Below, piece by piece: positions 1 to 5,417 of a stretch of 5,982 nucleotides of DNA (the stretch's first letter is position 1; every line of letters starts with the position of its first letter). Made by a program: the position numbers and the translations under genes. The notes under the pieces are model-generated. The model did no database searches. It worked only from the letters and a program-made list of their open reading frames with translations, and was not told where the DNA came from. Source of the stretch: Leptofilum sp050292445 (GTDB taxonomy: Bacteria; Chloroflexota; Anaerolineae; Promineifilales; Promineifilaceae); NCBI GenBank assembly GCA_050292445.1, contig JBNKLQ010000331.1:1-5982 (forward strand). The letters run 5' to 3'.

Positions 1-205
1 GCTGCGCAGCGCCCCACGCCCGGTGATTGTGAACCAGAGCGGTGGTGGCGAGCAAAATTCGGCGCTGGCTACGCTGCTGATGGCCCAATTGTTGCCCGAT
101 GCGATGCGTCAAGCGGGTAAAGCGGAAAATGGCGATATTTTGCCCCGGCTTGGTGGCAAGAGAAAACTAGGGCGTTACGATTCTGACGGAGACGACGAGT
201 CGTAA
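1..205 (+). CDS. C-terminal end of an unidentified protein (5' end outside the window)
   Basis: An open frame runs from base 2, with no stop before it, to a TAA at 203-205, giving about 67 residues. The GTG at 23 is probably internal, because the frame is open to the window edge and no ribosome binding site precedes it. The visible part has a Gly/Ser/Gln stretch (NQSGGGEQNS), a hydrophobic, probably helical segment (LATLLMAQLLPDAM), a basic patch (GGKRKLGRY) and a strongly acidic end (DSDGDDES). There is no recognisable catalytic motif and I do not know the family. It is the only convincing plus-strand gene and converges on the minus-strand gene ending at 298, sharing the hairpin between them. 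That it is coding is supported by the open frame, the GC-rich third positions and the terminator just after its stop. Confidence 0.6.
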   Translation, partial: LRSAPRPVIVNQSGGGEQNSALATLLMAQLLPDAMRQAGKAENGDILPRLGGKRKLGRYDSDGDDES

Positions 206-221
206 AGTCATTTCAAAAATC

Positions 222-278
222 AACCTCCCGGAGGGTTCATTAAGGAACCTCACTCCTTTCTGGAGCCTCCGGGAGGTT
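222..278. terminator. Bidirectional terminator-like hairpin between convergent genes
   Basis: Perfect 13-bp inverted arms, AACCTCCCGGAGG at 222-234 and CCTCCGGGAGGTT at 266-278, enclose a 31-base loop. The arms begin 16 bases after the stop of the plus-strand gene and end 19 bases before the stop of the minus-strand gene. On the plus strand the stem runs into TTTT (277-280). On the minus strand it is followed by TTGATTTTTG, a better U-tract. The loop also contains an alternative small hairpin (GGGTTC...GGAACC, about 233-249). The long loop is unusual for a Rho-independent terminator, so the role is inferred from position and stem strength. Confidence 0.7.
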
Positions 279-297
279 TTCCTAGAGGATCTGTTTT

Positions 298-1320
298 CTA
301 GCGCTGGGCCGCGCGTGCCCAGCCAATCCCCAAAACGATTACTAAAAGTAAAAGAATGCCAATAATGACCAAATAGACAGGACTGATACTGTTGTTGGCT
401 GAGTTGGGGGCGTCATTTGGAATCGGTGTGGTGCGGACTGGCTGCGTAGGACGTGCTGCCGGTTGGGTTGCTTCGGGTTCCGTGGTGTTGACGGCAGCTA
501 CGGCCGTTGCCGCCACAGGTTCTTCCTCATTACCACTTTCATCTGGCATAGCGGTTGCGGTTGGCAATGGCGTGTTTGTGGGAGGAACGGCCGTTTGCCG
601 CACAGGTCGTCTGGTTGGTTCCGCATCATCAGCTGGAGCAGTTTCGGTTGCTGCCGGAGCAGCCAGCTCTACAACTTCCCCCGCATTGCCATCTACAGAA
701 AAGTAAACACCGGTGTATTTTGCCCCCTGTTGTCTTCCTTCGGGGTAACGGCCGTATAGCTCAATCTTGTAAAAAGGGAACCCTTCGGCAATGGTTGTGT
801 CTAGCAGGTCGGTTTGCGTCCAGGCCCCGCCAGTTGAGGTTGATTGGTTAATGTCTAGCGGCACCCAAACGGCCGTCCACGGCCCGCTAGCTGAAGTTCC
901 TCCATAAATTGTCACCGTTGCTCGGTCAATCCACTGAGTGACCCAATGAATTTTAAACCGTAAGTGATTGAGGGACGGATCGGCGGCGACCACCTGGTAA
1001 AGGTAAGCATCAACGCCTGCCTGGCCGGTGCCACCGCCCTGCCCAGAGCCAAACGCCAGCCGGGCAGAGGTGCCTAGCACCTGGTCTGGTCCAGGATTGG
1101 ACTGTTTTTGGCTTAAGGACCAAATGACATTGCTGCCAGCGGCATCAGTCCAGCCAGCCAGGCTAGGCTTGTTGCCCTCACGAAACCATGGATTTTCGAT
1201 GAGATTATTTTCTGGTAGGGGATCAACGATGGTTTGGGCCAATACGGCCGTACCTGACCCCAAAAGCAGCATAAGCGTGGTAAACCACACAAAAAAACGA
1301 GTTTTTACAAAACGACGCAT
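298..1320 (-). CDS. Secreted, membrane-anchored jelly-roll-like (carbohydrate-binding-type) surface protein
   Basis: This 340-residue protein has a clear extracellular layout. Residues 1-29 are a signal peptide (basic MRRFVKTR, hydrophobic core, likely cleavage after VLA before Q29). Residues about 38-212 are a Trp- and Gly-rich beta-type domain opening with NLIENPWFREGN, the opening style of CBM4/9-like jelly-roll domains ('N-phi-I-x-N-P-x-F'). Residues about 215-311 are a Pro/Thr/Ala/Glu-rich linker (PTNTPLPTATA) typical of surface proteins of Chloroflexota. Residues about 314-334 form one membrane helix, followed by a short basic tail (ARAAQR). The domain would therefore be held outside the membrane on a stalk. 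No LPXTG signal and no catalytic motif are seen. The ATG is supported by GGAAGGA at 1325-1331. Glycan binding is inferred from fold style only; a purely structural role is equally possible. The gene carries five ACGGCCGT octamers. Confidence 0.75.
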   Translation of the reverse strand: MRRFVKTRFFVWFTTLMLLLGSGTAVLAQTIVDPLPENNLIENPWFREGNKPSLAGWTDAAGSNVIWSLSQKQSNPGPDQVLGTSARLAFGSGQGGGTGQAGVDAYLYQVVAADPSLNHLRFKIHWVTQWIDRATVTIYGGTSASGPWTAVWVPLDINQSTSTGGAWTQTDLLDTTIAEGFPFYKIELYGRYPEGRQQGAKYTGVYFSVDGNAGEVVELAAPAATETAPADDAEPTRRPVRQTAVPPTNTPLPTATAMPDESGNEEEPVAATAVAAVNTTEPEATQPAARPTQPVRTTPIPNDAPNSANNSISPVYLVIIGILLLLVIVLGIGWARAAQR

Positions 1321-1450
1321 AGAATCCTTCCAATGTTAACTTATGAACGCAAGACAATCCCTGCAAAGTAGAACGGGATCACGGGAAGAAAAGTTCCCAA
1401 CGTTGCCAGTTTACCAAAGGCTACTTAAAAATTGGATGAAGGTATTGGAA
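1321..1450 (-). promoter_or_regulatory. Upstream region of the jelly-roll gene, likely containing its promoter
   Basis: About 130 non-coding bases lie between the start codon of the jelly-roll gene and the strong terminator of the preceding gene, so the promoter should be here. The ribosome binding site (GGAAGGA, 1325-1331) is clear. No convincing -35/-10 pair stands out; TTGCAG followed 17 bases later by TAAGTT, on the minus strand, is a weak candidate. A small inverted repeat, GGGAA (1383-1387) and TTCCC (1394-1398), could be a regulator site, but is short enough to be chance. Confidence 0.35.
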
Positions 1451-1482
1451 GAAAAAAAGAGACGCTGGTTTACAGCGTCTCT
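1451..1482 (-). terminator. Strong Rho-independent terminator after the DUF2207 gene
   Basis: Read on the minus strand, a perfect 10-bp stem (AGAGACGCTG pairing with CAGCGTCTCT, arms at 1473-1482 and 1458-1467) with a 5-base loop is followed directly by an uninterrupted run of seven T. This is a textbook intrinsic terminator for transcripts coming from the DUF2207 gene, whose stop is about 85 bases upstream. It should isolate the downstream jelly-roll gene transcriptionally. Confidence 0.9.
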
Positions 1483-1497
1483 CTATGATGCGAGAAT

Positions 1498-1554
1498 ATT
1501 TCCCCGGAAACTACATCTCAGATGATTACCTTAACTGAAAGTTTCCGGGGAAAT
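1498..1554. repeat. Palindromic repeat, copy 1 (15-bp arms, 27-base loop)
   Basis: Arms ATTTCCCCGGAAACT (1498-1512) and AGTTTCCGGGGAAAT (1540-1554) are perfect inverted copies around a 27-base loop. Exactly the same arms occur at 4309-4341 around a 3-base loop. This copy sits 11 bases downstream of the DUF2207 stop codon. Neither strand has a U-tract after the stem, so it is not a classic intrinsic terminator, and a classic one follows it at 1451-1482. A REP-like 3'-end element that blocks exonucleases or assists termination is the likeliest role. Confidence 0.75.
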
Positions 1555-1565
1555 GCGAGAAGTCG

Positions 1566-3260
1566 TTAGCCTGCACCGCTGGCGCCACCGCCGGCTGCGC
1601 CAGCACCTGCACCACCGGCTCCAGCCGCACTGCCCCCCGAAGAGGAAGAGCTACCAGCCATGGCTACAAAAGCGGCCATGTTTTCTTCGCCAGAGCGGCT
1701 GAGGGCATGGAAGTATGGCGGCAGGTCTGTCCAGCCTTCCTTTTGGAAGAATTTGGCCCACTGATGCAGCAGCCCGTAGCTAGCGGCATAGGGCAGGAAT
1801 CGGTTAAAGATGTTGGTGCCGCCAACGGCCGCTTTTTTGCGGGTCACATCCTTCATGTAGTTGTAAAAACTTTGCCACTCGTCAGCCATCATCTTGGCAT
1901 CATCTGTCAGGATGGTAAGGGTATTGCCCATGGTGATCCAAATGCCAAAGAGGACGAGCAGACTAAAGGCCATCAGGGCAGACCAGGGGCCAAATTGGTT
2001 AATGAAAACAGCAGGCAGAAGAATCATTCCCAATATCCCCAGGATCAAGAAGATAAAGCTGCTTCCTATGACCCACTGCCGCCGGGTTTGGCGAGCTTTG
2101 TCAATGTAACCGGCTGCCTTTATTTCTGCTTCGAGTGGATCGCTGAATTTTTTCCACTGCTTGCCATTGACCATGCCGCTGAGTTTGGAGAGCTTTACGG
2201 CCGTTTGCCGACCCTTCTTGCTATCAAACAGCAAATCTAAGAGACCTTGTTCATGGGGCCGCAAGCTGCCAGATGCCTTCTGCTGCACGATGGTGAAGTC
2301 GCGGCTCTGGTACCATTTTTTATCTTCGGCTTCCTCAATGCTAAGAATGCCCCGATCGGCGAGGTCAAAGAGCGTTGCCAGGGCGTTGGGCCAGGCTGGT
2401 TTGACACCGTGGCTATTAAGCACGCCGGCAATGGCTGGGGGCAGATTGTTGGGCGGCTCGTAGAGAACGGCCGTACTTGCCACCTTCTTTGGTTGGTGAG
2501 TGCGCCATACCCAGAAGGCTCCAAGAGAACCAGCGACCAGGATTACCAGGCTGATGCCCACCCAAACGGGCACAAGTGTACTTTGCTCGGCTTGCCGCGT
2601 TTGCCAGGCGGGCGGGGCAGAAATCAGGCTGCCTTTGGCAAAAATCAGCCCAAACACCAATGTTTCATTTGGACTGATGTTTTGCCGGGTGAAGGTCACC
2701 ATGTTGCCGCTTTGTTCCATTTGGGCGGTGCCTGCGGTAATGGATGGGGCTTGTTGCAGATCGGCTGAATCTGGGTAGCGTACCGCAACGGTGCTGCTGT
2801 TGATGGTGTACTCAAATTCATCTGGCAGCGGTTGGTAACGCAGCACGTCGGCGTTATCTGTTTGGCGTACAACGCCCAGCATTCGGTATTCCAGTACAAA
2901 GGTGCGTGTCGTGTTGGCTGTGGGTTCCATGTGCCAGGTTACGCGGATATTGCTGCCTGACTCAATTTCAACTTGTCCAGCATTTGTGCCTTGGGGATAG
3001 GTACGGCCGTCTACCGACGCCGCTAAAATTTCAACACCATCTGTCTGCTCCGTGGGAATCTCCCGGAAGACAAATGTGAATGGTTCGCCCACAAAACTAA
3101 AAACAACAGTCTCTGTTATCAGCAGCGAGCCATCATTCTGCACCACCACGTCCACATCAAAGCGGTCGGCGCTGTATGATTTATCCTGAGCCAAAGCCCT
3201 GGGCACGCCACCGAGCAGTGCGCAAAAAAGTATTGCGGAGATGATTAACTTACGCCACAT
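1566..3260 (-). CDS. DUF2207 family predicted membrane protein
   Basis: The 564 residues match the DUF2207 (YciQ-like) layout. A signal peptide spans 1-24 (RALA before QDKSY). An extracellular beta-rich domain spans about 26-215 and opens with the family-typical YSADRFDVDVVVQNDGSLLI. A membrane helix lies at about 229-252. A cytoplasmic part follows with YEPPNNLPPAIAGVL (267-281) and ALATLFDLADRGILSIEE (293-310), a winged-helix-like family signature. A helical hairpin in the membrane lies at about 396-444, then a segment containing FLPYAASYGLLHQW (488-501), also typical. The last 30 residues are a low-complexity Ser/Gly/Ala tail, the form in which many family members end. The biochemical role of the family is not established. 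The ATG is supported by AGGAG at 3267-3271, six bases upstream. It is probably monocistronic, between the hairpin at 3311-3330 and the terminator at 1451-1482. Confidence 0.9.
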   Translation of the reverse strand: MWRKLIISAILFCALLGGVPRALAQDKSYSADRFDVDVVVQNDGSLLITETVVFSFVGEPFTFVFREIPTEQTDGVEILAASVDGRTYPQGTNAGQVEIESGSNIRVTWHMEPTANTTRTFVLEYRMLGVVRQTDNADVLRYQPLPDEFEYTINSSTVAVRYPDSADLQQAPSITAGTAQMEQSGNMVTFTRQNISPNETLVFGLIFAKGSLISAPPAWQTRQAEQSTLVPVWVGISLVILVAGSLGAFWVWRTHQPKKVASTAVLYEPPNNLPPAIAGVLNSHGVKPAWPNALATLFDLADRGILSIEEAEDKKWYQSRDFTIVQQKASGSLRPHEQGLLDLLFDSKKGRQTAVKLSKLSGMVNGKQWKKFSDPLEAEIKAAGYIDKARQTRRQWVIGSSFIFLILGILGMILLPAVFINQFGPWSALMAFSLLVLFGIWITMGNTLTILTDDAKMMADEWQSFYNYMKDVTRKKAAVGGTNIFNRFLPYAASYGLLHQWAKFFQKEGWTDLPPYFHALSRSGEENMAAFVAMAGSSSSSGGSAAGAGGAGAGAAGGGASGAG

Positions 3261-3280
3261 AGTTCGCTCCTTTTACAGTC

Positions 3281-3332
3281 CCAAATATGGGGTTAAAAAC
3301 GAAAAATCTACCATATTTTACGAAATATGGGG
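3281..3332 (-). promoter_or_regulatory. AT-rich hairpin and repeated AAATATGGGG sites upstream of the DUF2207 gene
   Basis: CCATATTT (3311-3318) and AAATATGG (3323-3330) form a perfect 8-bp inverted repeat with a 4-base loop. AAATATGGGG occurs at 3283-3292 and again at 3323-3332, exactly 40 bases apart, about four helical turns. On the minus strand the hairpin lies 20 bases after the zinc-finger gene stop and is followed by T-rich sequence (TAGATTTTTCGTTTTT), so it may be a weak terminator of that gene. The repeated half-sites also fit an operator for the DUF2207 gene. The two readings cannot be separated from sequence alone. Confidence 0.4.
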
Positions 3333-3350
3333 CTATTTTGTTGCGCAAAA

Positions 3351-3578
3351 TCAATCCAGTTCAATTTCCTCAGGTGGTTCTTCATTGCCTAATCCGCCTT
3401 GCAAACTGGCCAGCATATCCTCGATTGCCTCAATCACGTCATCGTCTAAAAATGAAGAGTCGCACTGCTCACAAACCCAAATGGGCACATCCTCAATAAT
3501 AACCTCTTCGCCGTCAATTTCTGTTTTGTAACTGGTGGCTTCCTGCACCATCGTCCCTTTACACACGGAACATTTCAT
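3351..3578 (-). CDS. YgiT-type zinc-finger protein (MqsA N-domain-like)
   Basis: This 75-residue protein has two Cys pairs, C3-x-x-C6 and C36-x-x-C39, with the second in the motif VCEQCDSSFLDDDVIEAIEDML. It matches the YgiT-type zinc-finger domain, the N-terminal domain of MqsA antitoxins, which binds one zinc ion through four Cys. The C-terminus is acidic (NEEPPEEIELD) and lacks the helix-turn-helix DNA-binding domain of full MqsA, so it should not repress by itself as MqsA does. Proteins of this type often lie beside a small toxin gene, but neither flank has room for one: the spacers are 90 bases downstream and 96 upstream. The start is supported by an AAAGGA sequence about 9 bases before the ATG. 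A free-standing metal-binding or protein-interaction role is possible; function is unassigned. Confidence 0.8.
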   Translation of the reverse strand: MKCSVCKGTMVQEATSYKTEIDGEEVIIEDVPIWVCEQCDSSFLDDDVIEAIEDMLASLQGGLGNEEPPEEIELD

Positions 3579-3674
3579 AATTGTTTTTCCTTTTGTTTGG
3601 CATCCATTTGGTCGCGCATTTTAGCGCGAAATAGCCAGCCTTAAGGTATCTCAAATTGAAGAGAATTCAACTTT
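3579..3674 (-). promoter_or_regulatory. Leader of the zinc-finger gene with a GC-rich inverted repeat
   Basis: This 96-base spacer between the CofC stop and the zinc-finger start contains TCGCGC (3612-3617) and GCGCGA (3624-3629), a 6-bp inverted repeat around ATTTTA. No U-tract follows on either strand, so it is unlikely to be a terminator. On the minus strand the loop reads TAAAAT, which could serve as a -10 hexamer, but no good -35 lies 16-18 bases before it. It is recorded as possible regulation only. Confidence 0.3.
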
Positions 3675-4295
3675 TTAGTAAAGATGGGGGCTGCGTTTTT
3701 TTGTGTAGATTGTGTAATCCTGTTCCGTGTCTAGATCGAACTCAAAACTAGCCAACGGGACTACCTGGCAAGCCAGGCCAAGTCGGGCAGCTTCTTGTTG
3801 ATGGTGGTGAAAGCTGTTACGGCCGTACCAAAAGCGAAATCTCGTCCTGGTTGGCAAAATCATTGCGTTGGTGCCCTGCTGTTGCTGATCGCTGCATAAA
3901 AAGAGGGTGGGTTGAGAAACGGCCGTTTTCGCCAGCCGCACCAATTCTGCCAGCTCCGCACCATCCAAAAATGGCAAATCCGATGGTAAAACGAGGCAGT
4001 GCGTGGCTCCATTTTGCGCTGCCAGTGTCGTTCCCGTCATCACTGCACCATTCAGACCGCTGCTTGTTGGCTCTGCTGCGGATTGGCAGCCAAAAGTTGC
4101 GGCTAGATTTGCCACGATGGGGTCCTGGGTGATAACGGCCGTTTCCATAATCAGCGGCACCGTTTGTAACAAACCCAGCGTGCGTTCTAAAAGTTGCAGC
4201 GTCAATTTTGCCCGCTCCTCTGGCCAGAGCACGGCGGCTAGTCGTGATTTGGTTTGGCGCAGCGATTTAACGGGAAGGATGGCCCAGAGGTTCAT
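3675..4295 (-). CDS. cofC: 2-phospho-L-lactate / phosphoenolpyruvate guanylyltransferase of coenzyme F420 synthesis
   Basis: The 206-residue product matches CofC/FbiD, which joins GTP to 2-phospho-L-lactate or, in bacteria shown to date, to phosphoenolpyruvate or 3-phosphoglycerate, making the activated side chain that CofD transfers to the deazaflavin Fo. The nucleotidyltransferase signatures are in order: ILPVKSLRQTKSRLA (6-20) for nucleotide binding; SGLNGA (79-84); LVLPSDLPFL (101-110) with the metal-binding Asp; GTNAM (141-145); YGRNSFHHH (157-165) in the acceptor-binding region; and FDLDTEQDY (186-194) with further acidic metal ligands. Length is normal for the family. The in-frame ATG 15 bases upstream is blocked by an immediate stop, so the ATG at 4295 is the start, though no good Shine-Dalgarno precedes it. 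This suggests coupling to, or readthrough from, the transporter genes upstream. No other F420 gene is in the window. Substrate choice cannot be read from the sequence. Confidence 0.9.
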   Translation of the reverse strand: MNLWAILPVKSLRQTKSRLAAVLWPEERAKLTLQLLERTLGLLQTVPLIMETAVITQDPIVANLAATFGCQSAAEPTSSGLNGAVMTGTTLAAQNGATHCLVLPSDLPFLDGAELAELVRLAKTAVSQPTLFLCSDQQQQGTNAMILPTRTRFRFWYGRNSFHHHQQEAARLGLACQVVPLASFEFDLDTEQDYTIYTKKRSPHLY

Positions 4296-4308
4296 AATGG
4301 TTCATGCC

Positions 4309-4341
4309 ATTTCCCCGGAAACTTGGAGTTTCCGGGGAAAT
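4309..4341. repeat. Palindromic repeat, copy 2 (15-bp arms, 3-base loop)
   Basis: Arms ATTTCCCCGGAAACT (4309-4323) and AGTTTCCGGGGAAAT (4327-4341) enclose only TGG. The arms are identical to those at 1498-1554. The repeat fills nearly the whole 50-base gap between the binding-protein stop (4346) and the cofC start (4295). RNA from either strand would form a very stable 15-bp hairpin, but no U-tract follows. It could attenuate transcription into cofC, stabilise the upstream mRNA, or mask the cofC translation start, since the ATG is only 14 bases beyond the stem. Confidence 0.8.
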
Positions 4342-4345
4342 TCCT

Positions 4346-5314
4346 TTAAGGCAAAAACTGCGTGGTAAAAGCGGCCGTGACATCCACATTTTCCGGCAGC
4401 GATTCGTACGTTTGCAGCATCTCTGCCAGCGCTTGCCACTGTGCTTCTGATTGCCAGCCGAAGCCGTTGGCTGACACGGCGTCCGCTAGTTCGCTGTCCA
4501 GCATGAAGCGCATGTGATCGGCATCCGCATCCTCACCCGCGTATTGCAACACAATTTCCACTGCCTCATCGGGATTGTCTTGCGCGTAGTCAATCCCGCG
4601 CAGGACCGCATTCATGAAGCTTTGCAGCAGTTCTGGGTCCGACTCGATGAGCTCTTCAGTTGTCACATAAGTGAGGCCCAGCGTTGGCACATCATAATCG
4701 GCCGCTTCCCACTGAACCACATCGAATCCCCAGCCACGAATTAGATTGGGTTCGTTAGATTTGAAGACGGGGTAGACGTCCACCAGCCCTTCGGTGAGCG
4801 TTCGTGGATCAAAGCCGACGTTGACCAACTCCACATCATCTTCCGTCAGGCCGTTGGCAGCGAGGATGGCAAACAGGTCGGGCGGCGGTGTGCCTTTGAA
4901 GCCAACGGTGTGGTGGGACCAATCAGCTGGGGTGGTGAGGCCACTGTCAGCCAAAGCGACAAAGGCTTGCTGCCCACGCTGGCCAATCAATCCGATGGAA
5001 ACAAGGGGCAAACCAGGATCGGCGCGACGTTGCAGCAAAACGGCCGCATCTTGCGTGGTAACCTGTACTTCACCGGCTGCTAAAAGCTGGAGGTGTTCTC
5101 CGCCACCAGCGGAATGCTCAATCGTTACCGACAGGCCTTCGTCGGTAAAAAAACCTTTTTCCTGGGCGACATAGGCACCGACAAAGGGTAAATTGGCTTG
5201 TGGGCGGAATCCAGCCATGAAGGTCATTTCGCGTAGCGAATCTGCCTGATTAGTTTGGCAGGCAGTGATCAACAAAATAATGAGCAGCAAGCCAATGGTT
5301 CGAATTCGTGTCAA
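4346..5314 (-). CDS. ABC transporter substrate-binding lipoprotein, NMT1/THI5 class (ThiY- or RibY-like)
   Basis: The 322-residue protein begins with a lipoprotein signal (hydrophobic 7-17, lipobox I-T-A-C with Cys19), so it should be lipid-anchored outside the membrane. Family signatures of NMT1/ThiY/SsuA-type binding proteins follow: FRPQANLPFVGAYVAQEKGF (36-55), then the GL-x-V-x-I strand, SAGGGEHLQLLAAGEVQ (68-84), TTPADWSHHTVGF (127-139) and PELLQSFMNAVLRGIDYAQD (227-246). The class carries pyrimidine thiamin precursors, riboflavin (RibY of the RibXY systems described in Chloroflexi) or sulfonates. The permease directly upstream confirms an importer; the ligand is not determined, and flavin or HMP-type compounds are favoured by resemblance only. 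The start is TTG at 5314, set by AAGGAG at 5323-5328 with 8-base spacing; an ATG seven bases upstream is out of frame. It has no exact ACGGCCGT site but has two one-mismatch versions. Confidence 0.85.
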   Translation of the reverse strand: MTRIRTIGLLLIILLITACQTNQADSLREMTFMAGFRPQANLPFVGAYVAQEKGFFTDEGLSVTIEHSAGGGEHLQLLAAGEVQVTTQDAAVLLQRRADPGLPLVSIGLIGQRGQQAFVALADSGLTTPADWSHHTVGFKGTPPPDLFAILAANGLTEDDVELVNVGFDPRTLTEGLVDVYPVFKSNEPNLIRGWGFDVVQWEAADYDVPTLGLTYVTTEELIESDPELLQSFMNAVLRGIDYAQDNPDEAVEIVLQYAGEDADADHMRFMLDSELADAVSANGFGWQSEAQWQALAEMLQTYESLPENVDVTAAFTTQFLP

Positions 5315-5322
5315 AGTTCATT

Positions 5323-5328
5323 CTCCTT
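5323..5328 (-). promoter_or_regulatory. Ribosome binding site that fixes a TTG start
   Basis: AAGGAG on the minus strand lies 8 bases before the TTG at 5314 that opens the lipoprotein signal sequence. The nearby ATG at 5321 almost touches this site (one base away) and opens an out-of-frame run of only 23 codons, so TTG is the better start. Confidence 0.7.
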
Positions 5329-5353
5329 CTTATAAAAGCGGAACATAGAGCTG

Positions 5354-5416
5354 CGCAGAGGAGTCACAGAGGTTCGCAGAGAGAAAAGTTATCTGCGTAG
5401 TCTGTGTAATCTGCGG
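5354..5416. repeat. Symmetric hairpin built of CGCAGA/CACAGA units between transporter genes
   Basis: Three units on the left, CGCAGAG (5354), CACAGAG (5365) and CGCAGAG (5375), spaced 10-11 bases, face three inverted units on the right, TCTGCGT (5392), TCTGTGT (5401) and TCTGCGG (5410), spaced 9 bases. The variant middle unit (CACAGA) is matched by TCTGTG, so all three pairs form when the sequence folds. The element ends next to the permease stop (5418-5420) and fills most of the 103-base gap before the binding-protein gene. Similar short-period units occur between genes in many environmental bacterial genomes (from memory, not searched). Confidence 0.6.
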
Positions 5417-5417
5417 A

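Noticed and set aside
1343..1525. Plus-strand 60-codon open frame in the spacer before the jelly-roll gene
   Set aside because: It runs through the terminator hairpin and into the palindrome, has no ribosome binding site, and encodes no recognisable sequence.
1707..2240. Plus-strand open frame of 177 codons inside the DUF2207 gene
   Set aside because: Antisense to a clear family member, with no ribosome site and no recognisable domain.
2247..2768. Plus-strand open frame of 173 codons inside the DUF2207 gene
   Set aside because: Antisense shadow; composition and lack of motifs do not support coding.
3351..3674. Complete MqsRA-type toxin-antitoxin system
   Set aside because: Only the zinc-finger half is present; no toxin frame fits in the 96-base upstream or 90-base downstream spacer.
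5354..5416. CRISPR array
   Set aside because: The units are only 6-7 bases with 9-11-base spacing and inverted halves, unlike CRISPR repeats and spacers, and no cas gene is present.
5315..5417. FMN or TPP riboswitch in front of the binding-protein gene
   Set aside because: None of the conserved riboswitch core sequences is present; the spacer is explained by the CGCAGA-unit hairpin. Any riboswitch would be expected upstream of the operon, beyond the window.
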